Under the pieces are notes generated by a model. That model saw only the letters and a list, made by a program, of their open reading frames with translations, was not told the origin of the DNA and ran no database searches. Positions 5,346-14,548 of a stretch of DNA of 37,388 nt are shown piece after piece. Location of the stretch: the NCBI GenBank assembly GCA_018817425.1, contig JAHITX010000037.1:1-37388 (forward strand). The letters run 5' to 3'. How positions within the stretch are numbered: the first letter of the stretch is position 1; every line of letters begins with the position of its first letter. Position numbers and translations under genes: made by a program. The stretch comes from Pseudomonadota bacterium. GTDB taxonomy: Bacteria > Desulfobacterota > Desulfobacteria > Desulfobacterales > RPRI01.

Positions 5346-6797
5346 ATGAATAACTCGATGATCATACCCGTAATACTTGCCGGCGGATCAGGAACGAGGC
5401 TATGGCCTTTATCGCGTCAGCTTTATCCAAAGCAATTTCTAAATTTTGGTGATGGAAATACTCTGTTTCAGGAAACATTATTACGTTTAACTAAGATGGG
5501 ATTAGTACAACCACCGATTGTAATATGTAATGAAGAACACCGTTTTATTGTAGCTGAGCAGCTTCAGCTAATTGATATTTCCGCAAACACTATACTTCTT
5601 GAGCCTGTGGCTCGCAATACTGCGCCTGCCTTGGCGGTTTCAGCCTTGAAAGCGATAAAAGATGACAGCAATGCTATATTGCTGGTATTGCCGGCCGATC
5701 ATTTTATTGGTAACCTGAAAGCCTTTCAAGAAGCAATACAGGAAGGCACAGAATTTGCGGCTCGAAATCAACTTGTTACATTTGGCATAATACCTGTTAC
5801 TCCAGAGACCGGATACGGCTATATTCATAAAGGTTCGCCATTAGAGCTTACAGCGAATAAACCGCCAGTATGGCAAATAGACAGGTTTATTGAAAAGCCT
5901 GATCTTGCTCTTGCAACAGAGTATTTGTCTTCGGGAGAATATTTATGGAACAGCGGTATCTTCATGTTCAAAGCGTCAAAGCTGCTTGAAGAGATTAAAA
6001 CTTTTACGCCTGCTATCATGGATGCCTGCGAGGCTGCACTGGAAAAAGGACAAAGTGATCTGGATTTCTATCGGCTGGATATTGATTCGTTTTCTACATG
6101 TCCAAGTGATTCCATAGACTATGCGATAATGGAAAAAACATCCTGCGGAGTTATTATCGCTCTTGATTCGGATTGGAACGATTTGGGCTCATGGGAAGCG
6201 TTATGGCAGATGGGAGATAAGGATGAGGATAATAATGTACTGTATGGTGATATCAGTCTACAGGGTGTCAGAAACTCATATATTCACGCCTCAAGTCGAT
6301 TGGTAACTGCCATAGGGCTTGATAATCATGTAATAGTAGAAACTAAAGATGCTGTTTTTATATCTCCCCGGAACTCCGTCCAGCAGATCAAGTCTGTTGT
6401 TGAGACTCTGAATAAAGACAACCGTTCCGAAGTAATTACCCATAAAACTGTATACCGGCCCTGGGGTTCGTATACTAACGTGGAAGAATCGGATTGTTTT
6501 CAGGTAAAACGTATTACTGTTAAACCAAAAGCTAAACTATCACTACAAAAACATTTCCACCGTGCCGAACACTGGGTGGTCGTTAAGGGTACAGCGCTTG
6601 TTACAAGAGGGGAAGATCAATTTATTCTAAAAGAAGACCAGTCTACATATATTCCACTGGGCACTGTACACAGGCTGGAAAATCCCGGGAAAATACCATT
6701 GGAACTGATTGAAATACAATCCGGTAGATATCTGCGTGAAGACGATATTGAGCGCATGGATGATATTTATGGAAGAACTGAAAAAAACAACATTTAA
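5346..6797 (+). CDS. manC: Mannose-1-phosphate guanylyltransferase / mannose-6-phosphate isomerase
   Basis: A type II bifunctional enzyme: the N-terminal half makes GDP-mannose from Man-1-P and GTP, and the C-terminal cupin interconverts Fru-6-P and Man-6-P. The pyrophosphorylase signature GGSGTRLWPLSR is at residues 13-24, RFIEKP near 180, and the cupin metal motif QKHFHRAEHW near 400. I choose ATG 5346 (483 aa, close to the usual 470-480), preceded by GAGAGGT. An in-frame ATG at 5319 would add nine basic residues without a ribosome site. It feeds AlgD two bases downstream in the pathway, and it needs phosphomannomutase, whose local gene is disrupted (12918-15826). Assignment is strong. Confidence 0.95.
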   Translation: MNNSMIIPVILAGGSGTRLWPLSRQLYPKQFLNFGDGNTLFQETLLRLTKMGLVQPPIVICNEEHRFIVAEQLQLIDISANTILLEPVARNTAPALAVSALKAIKDDSNAILLVLPADHFIGNLKAFQEAIQEGTEFAARNQLVTFGIIPVTPETGYGYIHKGSPLELTANKPPVWQIDRFIEKPDLALATEYLSSGEYLWNSGIFMFKASKLLEEIKTFTPAIMDACEAALEKGQSDLDFYRLDIDSFSTCPSDSIDYAIMEKTSCGVIIALDSDWNDLGSWEALWQMGDKDEDNNVLYGDISLQGVRNSYIHASSRLVTAIGLDNHVIVETKDAVFISPRNSVQQIKSVVETLNKDNRSEVITHKTVYRPWGSYTNVEESDCFQVKRITVKPKAKLSLQKHFHRAEHWVVVKGTALVTRGEDQFILKEDQSTYIPLGTVHRLENPGKIPLELIEIQSGRYLREDDIERMDDIYGRTEKNNI

Positions 6798-6930
6798 TAA
6801 ACGATCGGGATCAAATAATCATCTCTTGAAATTATAGAATAATGCTTATGCAAATATTATTTAGATCAACAAGTAAATAATTAATTACTCATCAAACAAA
6901 TCAAATAGTCTTCTTCTTTCGGAGGATTTT

Positions 6931-8244
6931 ATGAATATCAGCATTTTTGGACTTGGTTATGTAGGTTGCGTCAGTCTGGGATGTTTGGCAAAAAACGGCC
7001 ATCAAATCATCGGCGTAGATACTAATGAAACAAAAGTCCGTTATATCAATAAAGGGAAGTCACCAATTATCGAGAAAGGCCTCAATACGCTGATCGCTCA
7101 GCAATTTAAGGCAGGCAATATATCAGCAACTAACGATTCCATATCAGCCATACAAAATTCAGAAGTTTCTTTCATCACTGTCGGAACGCCTAATACCGAA
7201 CATGGGCATCTGGACTTAAATGCTATTTTTAAAGTAGCTGTGGAAATTGGCAAAGGTATAGCACAAAAAAAAGAAAAGCATATTATTGTCATCCGGTCAA
7301 CTGTTCTTCCCGGAACAAATGAGAAAGTATGTGAAATCATTGGAGACACGACTAAAAAGAACCCAGGAAAAGATTTTTTTGTGGTTTCTAACCCTGAATT
7401 TTTACGAGAAGGCTCTGCTATCAATGATTATTACAATCCGGCATACACATTGATCGGATCCAATGATGATTATGCCATTAGCAAAATGGAGGAAATCTAC
7501 AAAGACGTTTCTGCTCCAATCATCATTTCAGATATAAAGTGCGCCGAAATAATCAAATATGTCAATAATGCCTTTCACGCGCTGAAAATCACTTTTGCAA
7601 ATGAAGTAGGGAATATCTGCAACTGCCTTGGGATAGACTCACGCCGAGTAATGGAAATATTCTGTAGGGACAATAAGCTAAACTTATCACCCTACTATTT
7701 AAAACCTGGTTTTGCTTATGGCGGATCATGCCTGCCGAAAGATTTAAAGGCCTTGACAACTATCGCTAATGATCTGTATATAGACAGCCCAATCCTAAAG
7801 AATATAGATCGCAGCAATGAACTTCAAAAAGCCATGGCTATTAAGAAAATCATCGGATTTGGAAAACAGCGACTCGGTTTTCTTGGTTTGAGTTTTAAAG
7901 CTGGGACGGACGATCTGCGTAACAGCCCAATCATCGATGTTATTGAAGTGCTTCTGGGCAAAGGATTCGATATACGTATATTTGACCGCAATGTCCGTTT
8001 ATCCAAACTATTTGGAGCCAACAAAAAATTTATCATGGAGAAGATTCCTTTTATTTCTAAATTCATCATCAACGACCCCGATGAAATCATCAAACACTCT
8101 GAAGTATTGGTTATTGTCAACAACGATGAAGAATTTAAGAATATTTTAGATAAAGTTCCCAAAGGTAAGATCATTTATGATCTTGTTAACATAGACTTTA
8201 AAAACAAAGGGAAAAATAAAAAATATAAGGGCATTGCATGGTAA
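6931..8244 (+). CDS. algD: GDP-mannose 6-dehydrogenase
   Basis: A 437-residue UDP-glucose/GDP-mannose dehydrogenase family protein that matches AlgD most closely. MNISIFGLGYVG is the NAD-binding Rossmann motif. NPEFLREGSAINDY, NAFHALKITFANEVGNI and KLNLSPYYLKPGFAYGGS are AlgD-type. The catalytic Cys is C267 in GGSCLPKDLKAL; Pseudomonas AlgD uses C268. It oxidises GDP-mannose twice to GDP-mannuronate, committing carbon to a uronic-acid polymer. The start has a strong CGGAGGA site. The last 7 nt overlap the downstream glycosyltransferase, so the two are coupled. A 133-nt gap separates it from manC. UDP-sugar dehydrogenase is an alternative but fits less well. Confidence 0.92.
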   Translation: MNISIFGLGYVGCVSLGCLAKNGHQIIGVDTNETKVRYINKGKSPIIEKGLNTLIAQQFKAGNISATNDSISAIQNSEVSFITVGTPNTEHGHLDLNAIFKVAVEIGKGIAQKKEKHIIVIRSTVLPGTNEKVCEIIGDTTKKNPGKDFFVVSNPEFLREGSAINDYYNPAYTLIGSNDDYAISKMEEIYKDVSAPIIISDIKCAEIIKYVNNAFHALKITFANEVGNICNCLGIDSRRVMEIFCRDNKLNLSPYYLKPGFAYGGSCLPKDLKALTTIANDLYIDSPILKNIDRSNELQKAMAIKKIIGFGKQRLGFLGLSFKAGTDDLRNSPIIDVIEVLLGKGFDIRIFDRNVRLSKLFGANKKFIMEKIPFISKFIINDPDEIIKHSEVLVIVNNDEEFKNILDKVPKGKIIYDLVNIDFKNKGKNKKYKGIAW

Positions 8245-9440
8245 AAAATAAGCACATATTGTTTATCGTAGAGAATAATTCTGTGCCTAGAGATGTCAGG
8301 GTTTGGTCGGAAGCCTTAGCCGCAAAAGAATACGGATATGATGTATCGGTTATCTGTCCGGTACATAAGAAATCAGCACCTGAGAAATATGAGCAACTGG
8401 AGGGGGTAGATATCTACCGGCATCCCATGCCGATAGAAGCCAGCGGCAGGGCCGATTTCTTTCTTGAATATATTTCAGCTCTGTTCTGGGAAATTACTTT
8501 GAGCATAAAACTTTATTTTAAAAAACCGTTTCACATAATTCACAGCGCTAATCCCCCTGACCACATTTTTATCATCGCCCTTATATTTAAGATATTCGGC
8601 GTTAAATATATCTTTGACCATCACGACATAACACCGGAAACATATGTGGCTAAATTCGGTGCTAAAAACATTATTTATAAAATATTAATGTTTATGGAGA
8701 AAGCAACTTTTAAAACATCCGATATAGTCATATCAACTAATGAAAGTTATAAAAATATTGCTATAACCAGAGGTAGCAAAAAAGATGATGAAGTATTTAT
8801 CGTACGTAACGGACCTGACTTATCAAGAATAGATAAGCCCGATCCTAACCCCGAATTAAAAAGTGGCTTTGACTATCTGGTTGCTTATCTGGGTGTCATT
8901 AATAATCAAGAAGGCATAGATAATTTATTAAGAGCAGTGCAATATATTATCTACAAGAAAAAAATTAAAAATATCAAGTTTGTAATTGTAGGCACAGGCC
9001 CGCACCGAAATGAAATGATACAATTATCGAAGGATTTGCTGATAGACAAATTTGTAATTTTTACTGGTTATATCCCTTATAAAGATTTATACGAAGTTCT
9101 TACCACGGCTGATTTATGCGTAAACCCGGAATTCCGAAATGAGTTTACCGACAAATCGACCATGATCAAAATTATGGATTATATGACCTTTGGCAAACCG
9201 ATCGTCATGTTTGAAACAACTGAAGGAAGAGTGACAGCCGGAGAAGCTGCCATCTATGTATATAACAACAATGAGGTGGATTTTGCTGAAGCTATAATTG
9301 TATTATTGCATGATGATGAAAAGAGAAAGAGGATGGGGGACATTGCAAAACAAAGGATCCAAGAAATACTGCAATGGGATCTGCAAAAAAATAATTTAAT
9401 TAGAGCTTATAACCATTTAGGTAAATCGTTTGAAAATTAG
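8238..9440 (+). CDS. Glycosyltransferase, GT4 family
   Basis: A 400-residue GT-B fold retaining glycosyltransferase. The N-terminal acceptor domain begins KHILFIVENNSVPRDVRVW, a common start in exopolysaccharide GT4s, and contains the IFDHHDITPE segment. The C-terminal nucleotide-sugar domain has VIVGTGPHR, a strand-loop near ADLCVNPE, and KIMDYMTFGKPIVMFETTEGR. It overlaps algD by 7 nt, which makes it a candidate mannuronosyl or mannosyl transferase, but donor and acceptor cannot be read from sequence. No membrane helices are obvious; membrane association would be peripheral. Confidence 0.9.
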   Translation: MVKNKHILFIVENNSVPRDVRVWSEALAAKEYGYDVSVICPVHKKSAPEKYEQLEGVDIYRHPMPIEASGRADFFLEYISALFWEITLSIKLYFKKPFHIIHSANPPDHIFIIALIFKIFGVKYIFDHHDITPETYVAKFGAKNIIYKILMFMEKATFKTSDIVISTNESYKNIAITRGSKKDDEVFIVRNGPDLSRIDKPDPNPELKSGFDYLVAYLGVINNQEGIDNLLRAVQYIIYKKKIKNIKFVIVGTGPHRNEMIQLSKDLLIDKFVIFTGYIPYKDLYEVLTTADLCVNPEFRNEFTDKSTMIKIMDYMTFGKPIVMFETTEGRVTAGEAAIYVYNNNEVDFAEAIIVLLHDDEKRKRMGDIAKQRIQEILQWDLQKNNLIRAYNHLGKSFEN

Positions 9441-9631
9441 CAAAGAAATACTTTGAAAATATTGATACCCCAATTTTATAAAATTCCATTTGCCTTTCTC
9501 TCATAATAATATCTCATCCCGAAAATAGAGTAATTATAGAGCGGAGGCAAGTGGTTGTTACCTCTTTTCTATAATATTTTAAAGTTGTTTCGCCCTGTTG
9601 GTAAGGTCATGCAACTCCTGGAGCAATACAA
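9441..9631. other. Intergenic gap, no clear signal
   Basis: A 191-nt AT-rich gap. GAGG...CCTC (about 9543-9563) followed by TTTTCTATAA could form a weak hairpin plus T-run, but the stem is short and interrupted. GGAGC about 10 nt before ATG 9632 serves as the ribosome site of the next gene. Confidence 0.4.
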
Positions 9632-10843
9632 ATGAAAGATGAACTTCTTGAAAAAATATATTTATCAATTTATCAATTTATTAACTGGCTTGAATCATAT
9701 GGTGAAATATCTTATGACTATCAAAGTTATTTTTCAAGCACTCTATGTCGAACTGCAAAAGCCCTATACTATAAGAAGCCATGGATAGGAACAATAGCAG
9801 TTACCCCTATGATATTTAGTGAGGCTTTTGCCCCATTTGCCCGACGATTATTTTGGCGGCAACAACGGTTTCCAATTGCTGATGCGCATTATGCAATGGG
9901 GTTTACTTTTCTTTCAAATATTATAAATAAACCTAAATATTATAAAAAAGCACTCCATTTTCTTAATGTTTTGGAAGATACAAGATGCACAGGATATAAG
10001 CACTACTGTTGGGGTTATCCTTTCAACTGGGAAACAAGGAATGGTACTATCACTGCAGGCACACCACTTATAACAACAACACCTTATGTATATGAAGCGT
10101 TCTTTGATGTATACAGGATCGATAAGAATGATAAATGGCTCCACATTATGCAGTCAATAGCAATGCATGCATTTGATGACATTAAAGATTTTCAAATATC
10201 TCCTAATGCGTGTTCATGCTCATATACACCATATGACCAAGGTGGTGTAATTAATGCTTGTGCTTATAGGGCTTTTTTATTAACAAGTGCATCTATCACT
10301 TTTTCAGATGAAAATTATTGGCGTGTTGCCGAGAAAAATCTAAATTTTGTGTTAGAAAATCAACAACCAAATGGATCTTGGTCTTATGCCATAGATGGCA
10401 TAAGAGACTTTGTTGATCACTTTCACACTTGTTTTGTATTAAAGGCATTAGCAAAAATCGAAAAGCTTACAGGACACCAAGGCTGTAAGCAGGCAATAGA
10501 AAGAGGAGTGAAGTATTATGTTAAAAACTTGTTTGATGAACAAGGCCTGCCTAAACCATTTTCAAAAGCACCTCGCCTAACAGTATATCGTAAAGAACTT
10601 TATGATTATGCAGAGTGTATTAATCTTTGCTTACTTTTAAAAAATAGATTTGAAGAATTAAATGGTATATTATCCAACGTCTTGACAGATCTTTTGCTTA
10701 ACTGGCAAAAAAATGATGGCTCATTTCGTTCACGTAAACTTCTTCTTGGATGGGATAATGTCCCTATGCATCGTTGGGCTCAATCTCAGTTATTCAGAAG
10801 TTTATGTTTTTTGTTATATCAAGAGAAGCAAACCGATCGATAA
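9632..10843 (+). CDS. Alpha/alpha-toroid protein of a polysaccharide locus, function unknown
   Basis: A 403-residue, mostly helical protein with repeated helix-hairpin units resembling the alpha/alpha toroid of six-hairpin glycosidases, lyases and terpene cyclases. Recognisable repeats include ADAHYAMGFTFL, NQQPNGSWSYAIDG, FVDHFHTCFVLKALAKIEK and VPMHRWAQSQLFRSLCFLL. Proteins with this NGSWxYxxDG...DHFHT layout recur in O-antigen and capsule loci and are sometimes mis-annotated as delta-aminolevulinate dehydratase; no enzymatic role is established. There is no signal peptide, so it should be cytoplasmic. It lies directly before asnB (24-nt gap), which suggests a joint role in sugar modification. 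A uronate epimerase- or lyase-like fold is possible but unproven. Confidence 0.75.
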   Translation: MKDELLEKIYLSIYQFINWLESYGEISYDYQSYFSSTLCRTAKALYYKKPWIGTIAVTPMIFSEAFAPFARRLFWRQQRFPIADAHYAMGFTFLSNIINKPKYYKKALHFLNVLEDTRCTGYKHYCWGYPFNWETRNGTITAGTPLITTTPYVYEAFFDVYRIDKNDKWLHIMQSIAMHAFDDIKDFQISPNACSCSYTPYDQGGVINACAYRAFLLTSASITFSDENYWRVAEKNLNFVLENQQPNGSWSYAIDGIRDFVDHFHTCFVLKALAKIEKLTGHQGCKQAIERGVKYYVKNLFDEQGLPKPFSKAPRLTVYRKELYDYAECINLCLLLKNRFEELNGILSNVLTDLLLNWQKNDGSFRSRKLLLGWDNVPMHRWAQSQLFRSLCFLLYQEKQTDR

Positions 10844-10867
10844 TATCTCATCGCTGAGGGAAAATAT

Positions 10868-12736
10868 ATGTGTGGTATTTGTGGCCAATATAATTTCAAA
10901 AAACAGACCCCCGTTGCCAAAGAAAATATAGAAAAAATGACACAAACACTATCCCATAGGGGACCAGATGACGAAGGATATTATATATCCGGTCCTCTTG
11001 GATTAGGCTTCAGACGCCTATCAATTATAGATATAGAATCTGGTCATCAACCTATGTCAGATCACGAAGAGTTAGTATGGGTGGTTTTCAATGGTGAAAT
11101 ATATAACTTTATAGAATTGAGGAAGGAGCTTGAAGGTTTCGGGCATATATTCCGTACGAGATGTGATACTGAGGTTATAATATATGGTTACAAACAATGG
11201 GGTGAGGCCGTTTTTAATCGTATGAATGGCATGTTTGGGCTTGCGCTATGGGACGTAAAAAAGAAAAAACTAATTATCGCTCGTGACGCTATGGGCATCA
11301 AACTCGTCTATTACAAAATTGAAGAGGGCTGTCTGTATTTTGGCTCAGAGATTCGTGCAATTCGTGCCGGTTCTTGTAAAATGCCTGAGGTTGATCCTAT
11401 ATCCCTGAACTTGTTTTTACGCTATCGCTACACACCTTCTCCTTTCACAATATACAAAGAAATAATGAAACTTGCTCCAGGTACCATGATCATCTTTGAA
11501 AATGGTATAAGTCGTTTAGAACGTTGGTATAAGTATAAACCGATCCCTTTTTCCCCTATAAAAACCGACAGGGAAGCAAAAGAAGAGCTATTAGAGATCT
11601 ACAAACGATCTGTGAAGAGGCATCTTATAAGTGATGTACCTCTCGGTCTCTTGTTAAGTGGAGGAATAGACTCAGGTCTCCTTCTAGGTTTAATGAACCT
11701 AAATGGAAACGCTTGGCCTACTTATACAGTAGGATATGGAACAGCCTTTAAAGATGATGAACTCACTGATGCGTCTAAAACTGCAAAAATATATTCCGCA
11801 CAACATATATCAACAGAACTCGATAGAATAACATTTGAAACCCATTTGCAGAAGATCGTTACTCTTTTAGAAGAACCAATTGCCACTTCATCAATTGTAC
11901 CAATGTATTTTGTATGCGAACGTGCACGTCAGGATGTGAAAGTTGCATTAGTAGGTCAAGGCCCTGATGAGCTTTTTGGAGGTTATATTCGACATATAGG
12001 AGTCTTTTATGGATCATACTGGAGAGCTTTACCTGAATGGCTTCGGAACTCATTAAGGATGTCAGTTACAGCTATATTCAGAAATGAGGCACTTAAAAGA
12101 GGCGTGTATTCTTTAAATACACCAGATAGAATGCAAAGATATCAGCGTGTTTTCTCCATAATGCCTGAAGAAGTCATTAATAAACTCTTTCAAGAAGGTA
12201 CAATTCCCATCGATTCAGGCGATAGAGTATTAGAATGCTGGGAAGATCTGCAACCATTAATGGAAAATACTGACGAACTCGGCGGATTTCAATTTCTGGA
12301 AATACGATCTTCACTACCTGATGAATTGCTTATGTATGCAGACAAGCTTTCTATGGCACATGGTCTTGAAATTAGAGTGCCATTCCTAGATCGCGAGATA
12401 GTTGAATATGCTGAAAGGCTTCCAGCTCGTTTCAAAATAAGAAATGGAAGCAGAAAATGGTTACATCGCCAAGTGTGTAAGGATTTTCTCCCAGCGGAAA
12501 TTATCAGGAGGAAAAAACGTGGTTTTGCGAGTAATGTTGTTGACGATTGGTTCCGTTGTTCTTTAAGCAATAAAATGAAAGACCTCCTATTAGATAGTAA
12601 TTCGTTGATGTTTAACTTCTTACGACCTAAAGAAGTATATCAACTTTTTACTGAACATAAGACTGGAAAAAGAGATAATCACAAAATTTTATTTAGTCTA
12701 GTGGTTTTTGAAGAATGGTTGAGATCAGTACAATAA
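10868..12736 (+). CDS. asnB: Asparagine synthetase-type (AsnB) glutamine amidotransferase
   Basis: A 622-residue, full-length AsnB-family protein. The N-terminal Ntn glutaminase domain has nucleophile Cys2 (MCGICG), SHRGPDDEG, RLSIIDIESGHQPM, FNGEIYN and RTRCDTEV. The C-terminal synthetase domain has the PP-loop SGGIDS at residues 264-269 and GPDELFGGY. Canonical AsnB reads GEGADELFGGY; here it is GQGPDELFGGY, placing this in a divergent subgroup. In O-antigen loci such proteins (WbpS, WbmE) are linked to converting uronic-acid carboxyls to amides. Next to algD that suggests mannuronamide formation, although free asparagine synthesis cannot be excluded. GAGGG precedes the ATG by about 9 nt. 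Confidence 0.9.
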   Translation: MCGICGQYNFKKQTPVAKENIEKMTQTLSHRGPDDEGYYISGPLGLGFRRLSIIDIESGHQPMSDHEELVWVVFNGEIYNFIELRKELEGFGHIFRTRCDTEVIIYGYKQWGEAVFNRMNGMFGLALWDVKKKKLIIARDAMGIKLVYYKIEEGCLYFGSEIRAIRAGSCKMPEVDPISLNLFLRYRYTPSPFTIYKEIMKLAPGTMIIFENGISRLERWYKYKPIPFSPIKTDREAKEELLEIYKRSVKRHLISDVPLGLLLSGGIDSGLLLGLMNLNGNAWPTYTVGYGTAFKDDELTDASKTAKIYSAQHISTELDRITFETHLQKIVTLLEEPIATSSIVPMYFVCERARQDVKVALVGQGPDELFGGYIRHIGVFYGSYWRALPEWLRNSLRMSVTAIFRNEALKRGVYSLNTPDRMQRYQRVFSIMPEEVINKLFQEGTIPIDSGDRVLECWEDLQPLMENTDELGGFQFLEIRSSLPDELLMYADKLSMAHGLEIRVPFLDREIVEYAERLPARFKIRNGSRKWLHRQVCKDFLPAEIIRRKKRGFASNVVDDWFRCSLSNKMKDLLLDSNSLMFNFLRPKEVYQLFTEHKTGKRDNHKILFSLVVFEEWLRSVQ

Positions 12737-13042
12737 CTTAAACTGACTTGACTTCGACTTGGCTCTCCTAATGAAAGAAACAATTTAAGAGAAAACCACC
12801 CATAATGTTATAAATGCATTTTTATGGATATTGGAAATTCCAAAATCCTGTGCTTTTTATTACAGCAAGAGAAACAATCTAATAAAAGAGCTTTGGTCAT
12901 TTTTGAAAGATTCATATATGTTAGCACCTCAAAATACAAGTCTGACCTGTTTTAAGGCCTACGATATTCGGGGAAAAGTTCCTGAGGAATTCAATGAAAC
13001 TATAGCCTATCGTATCGGCCGGGCCTACGGTCAATATCTTAA

Positions 13043-13051
13043 CCCAAAGCA
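13043..13051. repeat. Target-site duplication, left copy (CCCAAAGCA)
   Basis: CCCAAAGCA lies directly before the left inverted repeat and is repeated exactly at 14578-14586 directly after the right one. One copy belongs to the original algC codons for Pro-Lys-Gln. Confidence 0.95.
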
Positions 13052-13239
13052 GGGTGTAATTAAAAGTGTTGGTAGGGCAAATAATTGGTTCTTAAAACAT
13101 ATAATATTGGAAACAATACGAATAACCGGTTTAAAAATAACTTGCTGTAATCATTAAATAATTCTAGACTTTTTAATTTGACTAGTGTATGGGTCAGTTT
13201 AGGTAACCAAATTAATAACTTGTGAAGGAGGAACTACCG

Positions 13240-13536
13240 ATGACTGACCGCCAAGATGATAGCTTGAAAAAGAGATTAAACAAACACCCCCATCTAAAAA
13301 ATAGAATTGTACAATTATTGGAAATCGTAGAAAACGCTGATGGAGATTTGAAAAAAGCCGATGAAGCTGAAAAAAGAGTGATTGAAGAATTACGTAAAAT
13401 GGGAAATGAAGTATTGCACGATTGGGCTGTATGCAGAGAAAAACAGGAAGCTGAAGCCTTAAATAAAAAGGGATTAGTAAAGAATGGTAAAAAAAATAAC
13501 TTGGCATACAAGTTATGGGGAAATATCTGTTTTTGA
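13240..13536 (+). CDS. ISKra4-family upstream ORF (transposase N-terminal part)
   Basis: A 98-residue charged, helical protein starting at ATG 13240 after AAGGAGG. It is rich in Lys/Glu (KKADEAEKRVIEELRKMGNEV) and probably forms a helical N-terminal region. It overlaps the transposase frame by 53 nt. At 13489-13496 there is a run of eight A residues, after which the two frames differ by one base. Loss of one A by polymerase or ribosome slippage would fuse this part to the transposase, giving a single protein of about 450 residues, which is the usual ISKra4 size. Confidence 0.8.
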   Translation: MTDRQDDSLKKRLNKHPHLKNRIVQLLEIVENADGDLKKADEAEKRVIEELRKMGNEVLHDWAVCREKQEAEALNKKGLVKNGKKNNLAYKLWGNICF

Positions 13537-14548
13537 GAGAACTTTTTTAGATAAAGGGAAGTTGTATAGACCTTTTTCTTATACGGCAGAAGTAACAAGC
13601 CGCTGTTATTCGCTTCCTTTACAGCGTATCATCACGGACTTTGGAGCAGATGTATCATTTCAAAAGATATCAAAAAAACTAATGGAGCATTATGGAATAA
13701 GTGTTTCTGTCAGTTCAGCGCAAAAGATCACAGAGAAGCATGCTGAATCTATTAAGAGAATAGAATACCTGCATAGAGATATACCCGAAGATGATGGGGT
13801 AAAAAGTTTGATATGTGAAACAGATGGAACAATGATTCCAATAGTGGATACTGTTGAAAAAAACGGAACCTCTGTAGACAAACGAAAGACTCGTAGCGTT
13901 CGATGGAAAGAAGCGCGTTTAGCTTTTGCCCGGCAGAAAGATAAGGTTGATCGGATATTTAGTGGTACACTTGGTTTGACAGATATGGCCGGAGACCATC
14001 TATTTGATTGTGCTGTTAGAGCTGAATTCGGGGGTAAAACAAAAGTACATTGTGTTGGTGACGGAGCCCCATGGATTGCAGAACAGGTAGAAAGGGTATT
14101 CGGCAATCAAGGGAATTATTTAATCGATTTTTATCATTTATGTGATTACATGGCAGCAGCTTCTAAAAAGTGTTTTCCGGAAAATCCGGATGCTTGGCTG
14201 GATCAACAAAAAAAGAGGATGAAAGAAGGAGCTGTCAATAAAGTATTGAAGTCTTTGTCGTTACATGAAGAACCGAAATCAAAACAAGATAAAGATGCGC
14301 CGGTTCGTTGCTGTTTGCGCTATATCAACAACCGTCCGGGACAATTTAAATATAAAGAGACATTAGCTGGCAATTTACCAATTGGTTCTGGTGAAATAGA
14401 AAGTGCGCATCGTTATGTCATACAAGATCGTTTAAAAATACCAGGTGCATGGTGGAAAGAAATAAATGCCAGCCATATGCTCGCATTAAGAATCATTAGG
14501 GAGAATGGCGAGTGGGATAAATACTGGGAAGATAATAAAGCAGCATAA
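13484..14548 (+). CDS. ISKra4-family DDE transposase
   Basis: A 354-residue transposase. The likely DDE residues sit in CETDGTMIP (about residue 110), CVGDGAPW (about 193) and GSGEIES (about 300), with FYHLCDY after the second Asp. RYVIQDRLKIPGAWWKEINA near the C-terminus is typical of the family. It can start at ATG 13484 inside the upstream frame, or be made as a fusion through the A8 run at 13489-13496. All catalytic blocks are intact and the element has both ends, so it may be active. Confidence 0.92.
   Translation: MVKKITWHTSYGEISVFERTFLDKGKLYRPFSYTAEVTSRCYSLPLQRIITDFGADVSFQKISKKLMEHYGISVSVSSAQKITEKHAESIKRIEYLHRDIPEDDGVKSLICETDGTMIPIVDTVEKNGTSVDKRKTRSVRWKEARLAFARQKDKVDRIFSGTLGLTDMAGDHLFDCAVRAEFGGKTKVHCVGDGAPWIAEQVERVFGNQGNYLIDFYHLCDYMAAASKKCFPENPDAWLDQQKKRMKEGAVNKVLKSLSLHEEPKSKQDKDAPVRCCLRYINNRPGQFKYKETLAGNLPIGSGEIESAHRYVIQDRLKIPGAWWKEINASHMLALRIIRENGEWDKYWEDNKAA

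Noticed and set aside
6798-6930. Sigma-70 promoter upstream of algD
   Set aside because: TTGAAA and TATTAT are present but their spacing (23 nt) is wrong; no better pair was found.
7098-7424. Minus-strand open frame inside algD
   Set aside because: It is a shadow frame of a strongly supported gene with no domain of its own; the same applies to other antisense frames inside the biosynthetic genes.
9545-9558. GCAAGTGGTTGTT shared with algC at 14584-14596, possibly a remnant of a moved algC fragment
   Set aside because: The match is only about 13 nt, with no similarity on either side; chance is the simpler explanation.
9543-9575. Rho-independent terminator after the glycosyltransferase at 8238
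   Set aside because: The stem is 4 bp with interrupted extension and low GC, which is too weak to call.
12831-12843. TTGGAAATTCCAA palindrome upstream of algC as an operator
   Set aside because: It is a single short palindrome in AT-rich DNA without repeat copies or adjacent promoter elements.
12831-13157. A 108-aa protein as a gene in its own right
   Set aside because: From 12918 it is the N-terminus of the phosphomannomutase, and after 13051 it reads into the ISKra4 end; the part before 12918 has no ribosome site or family similarity.
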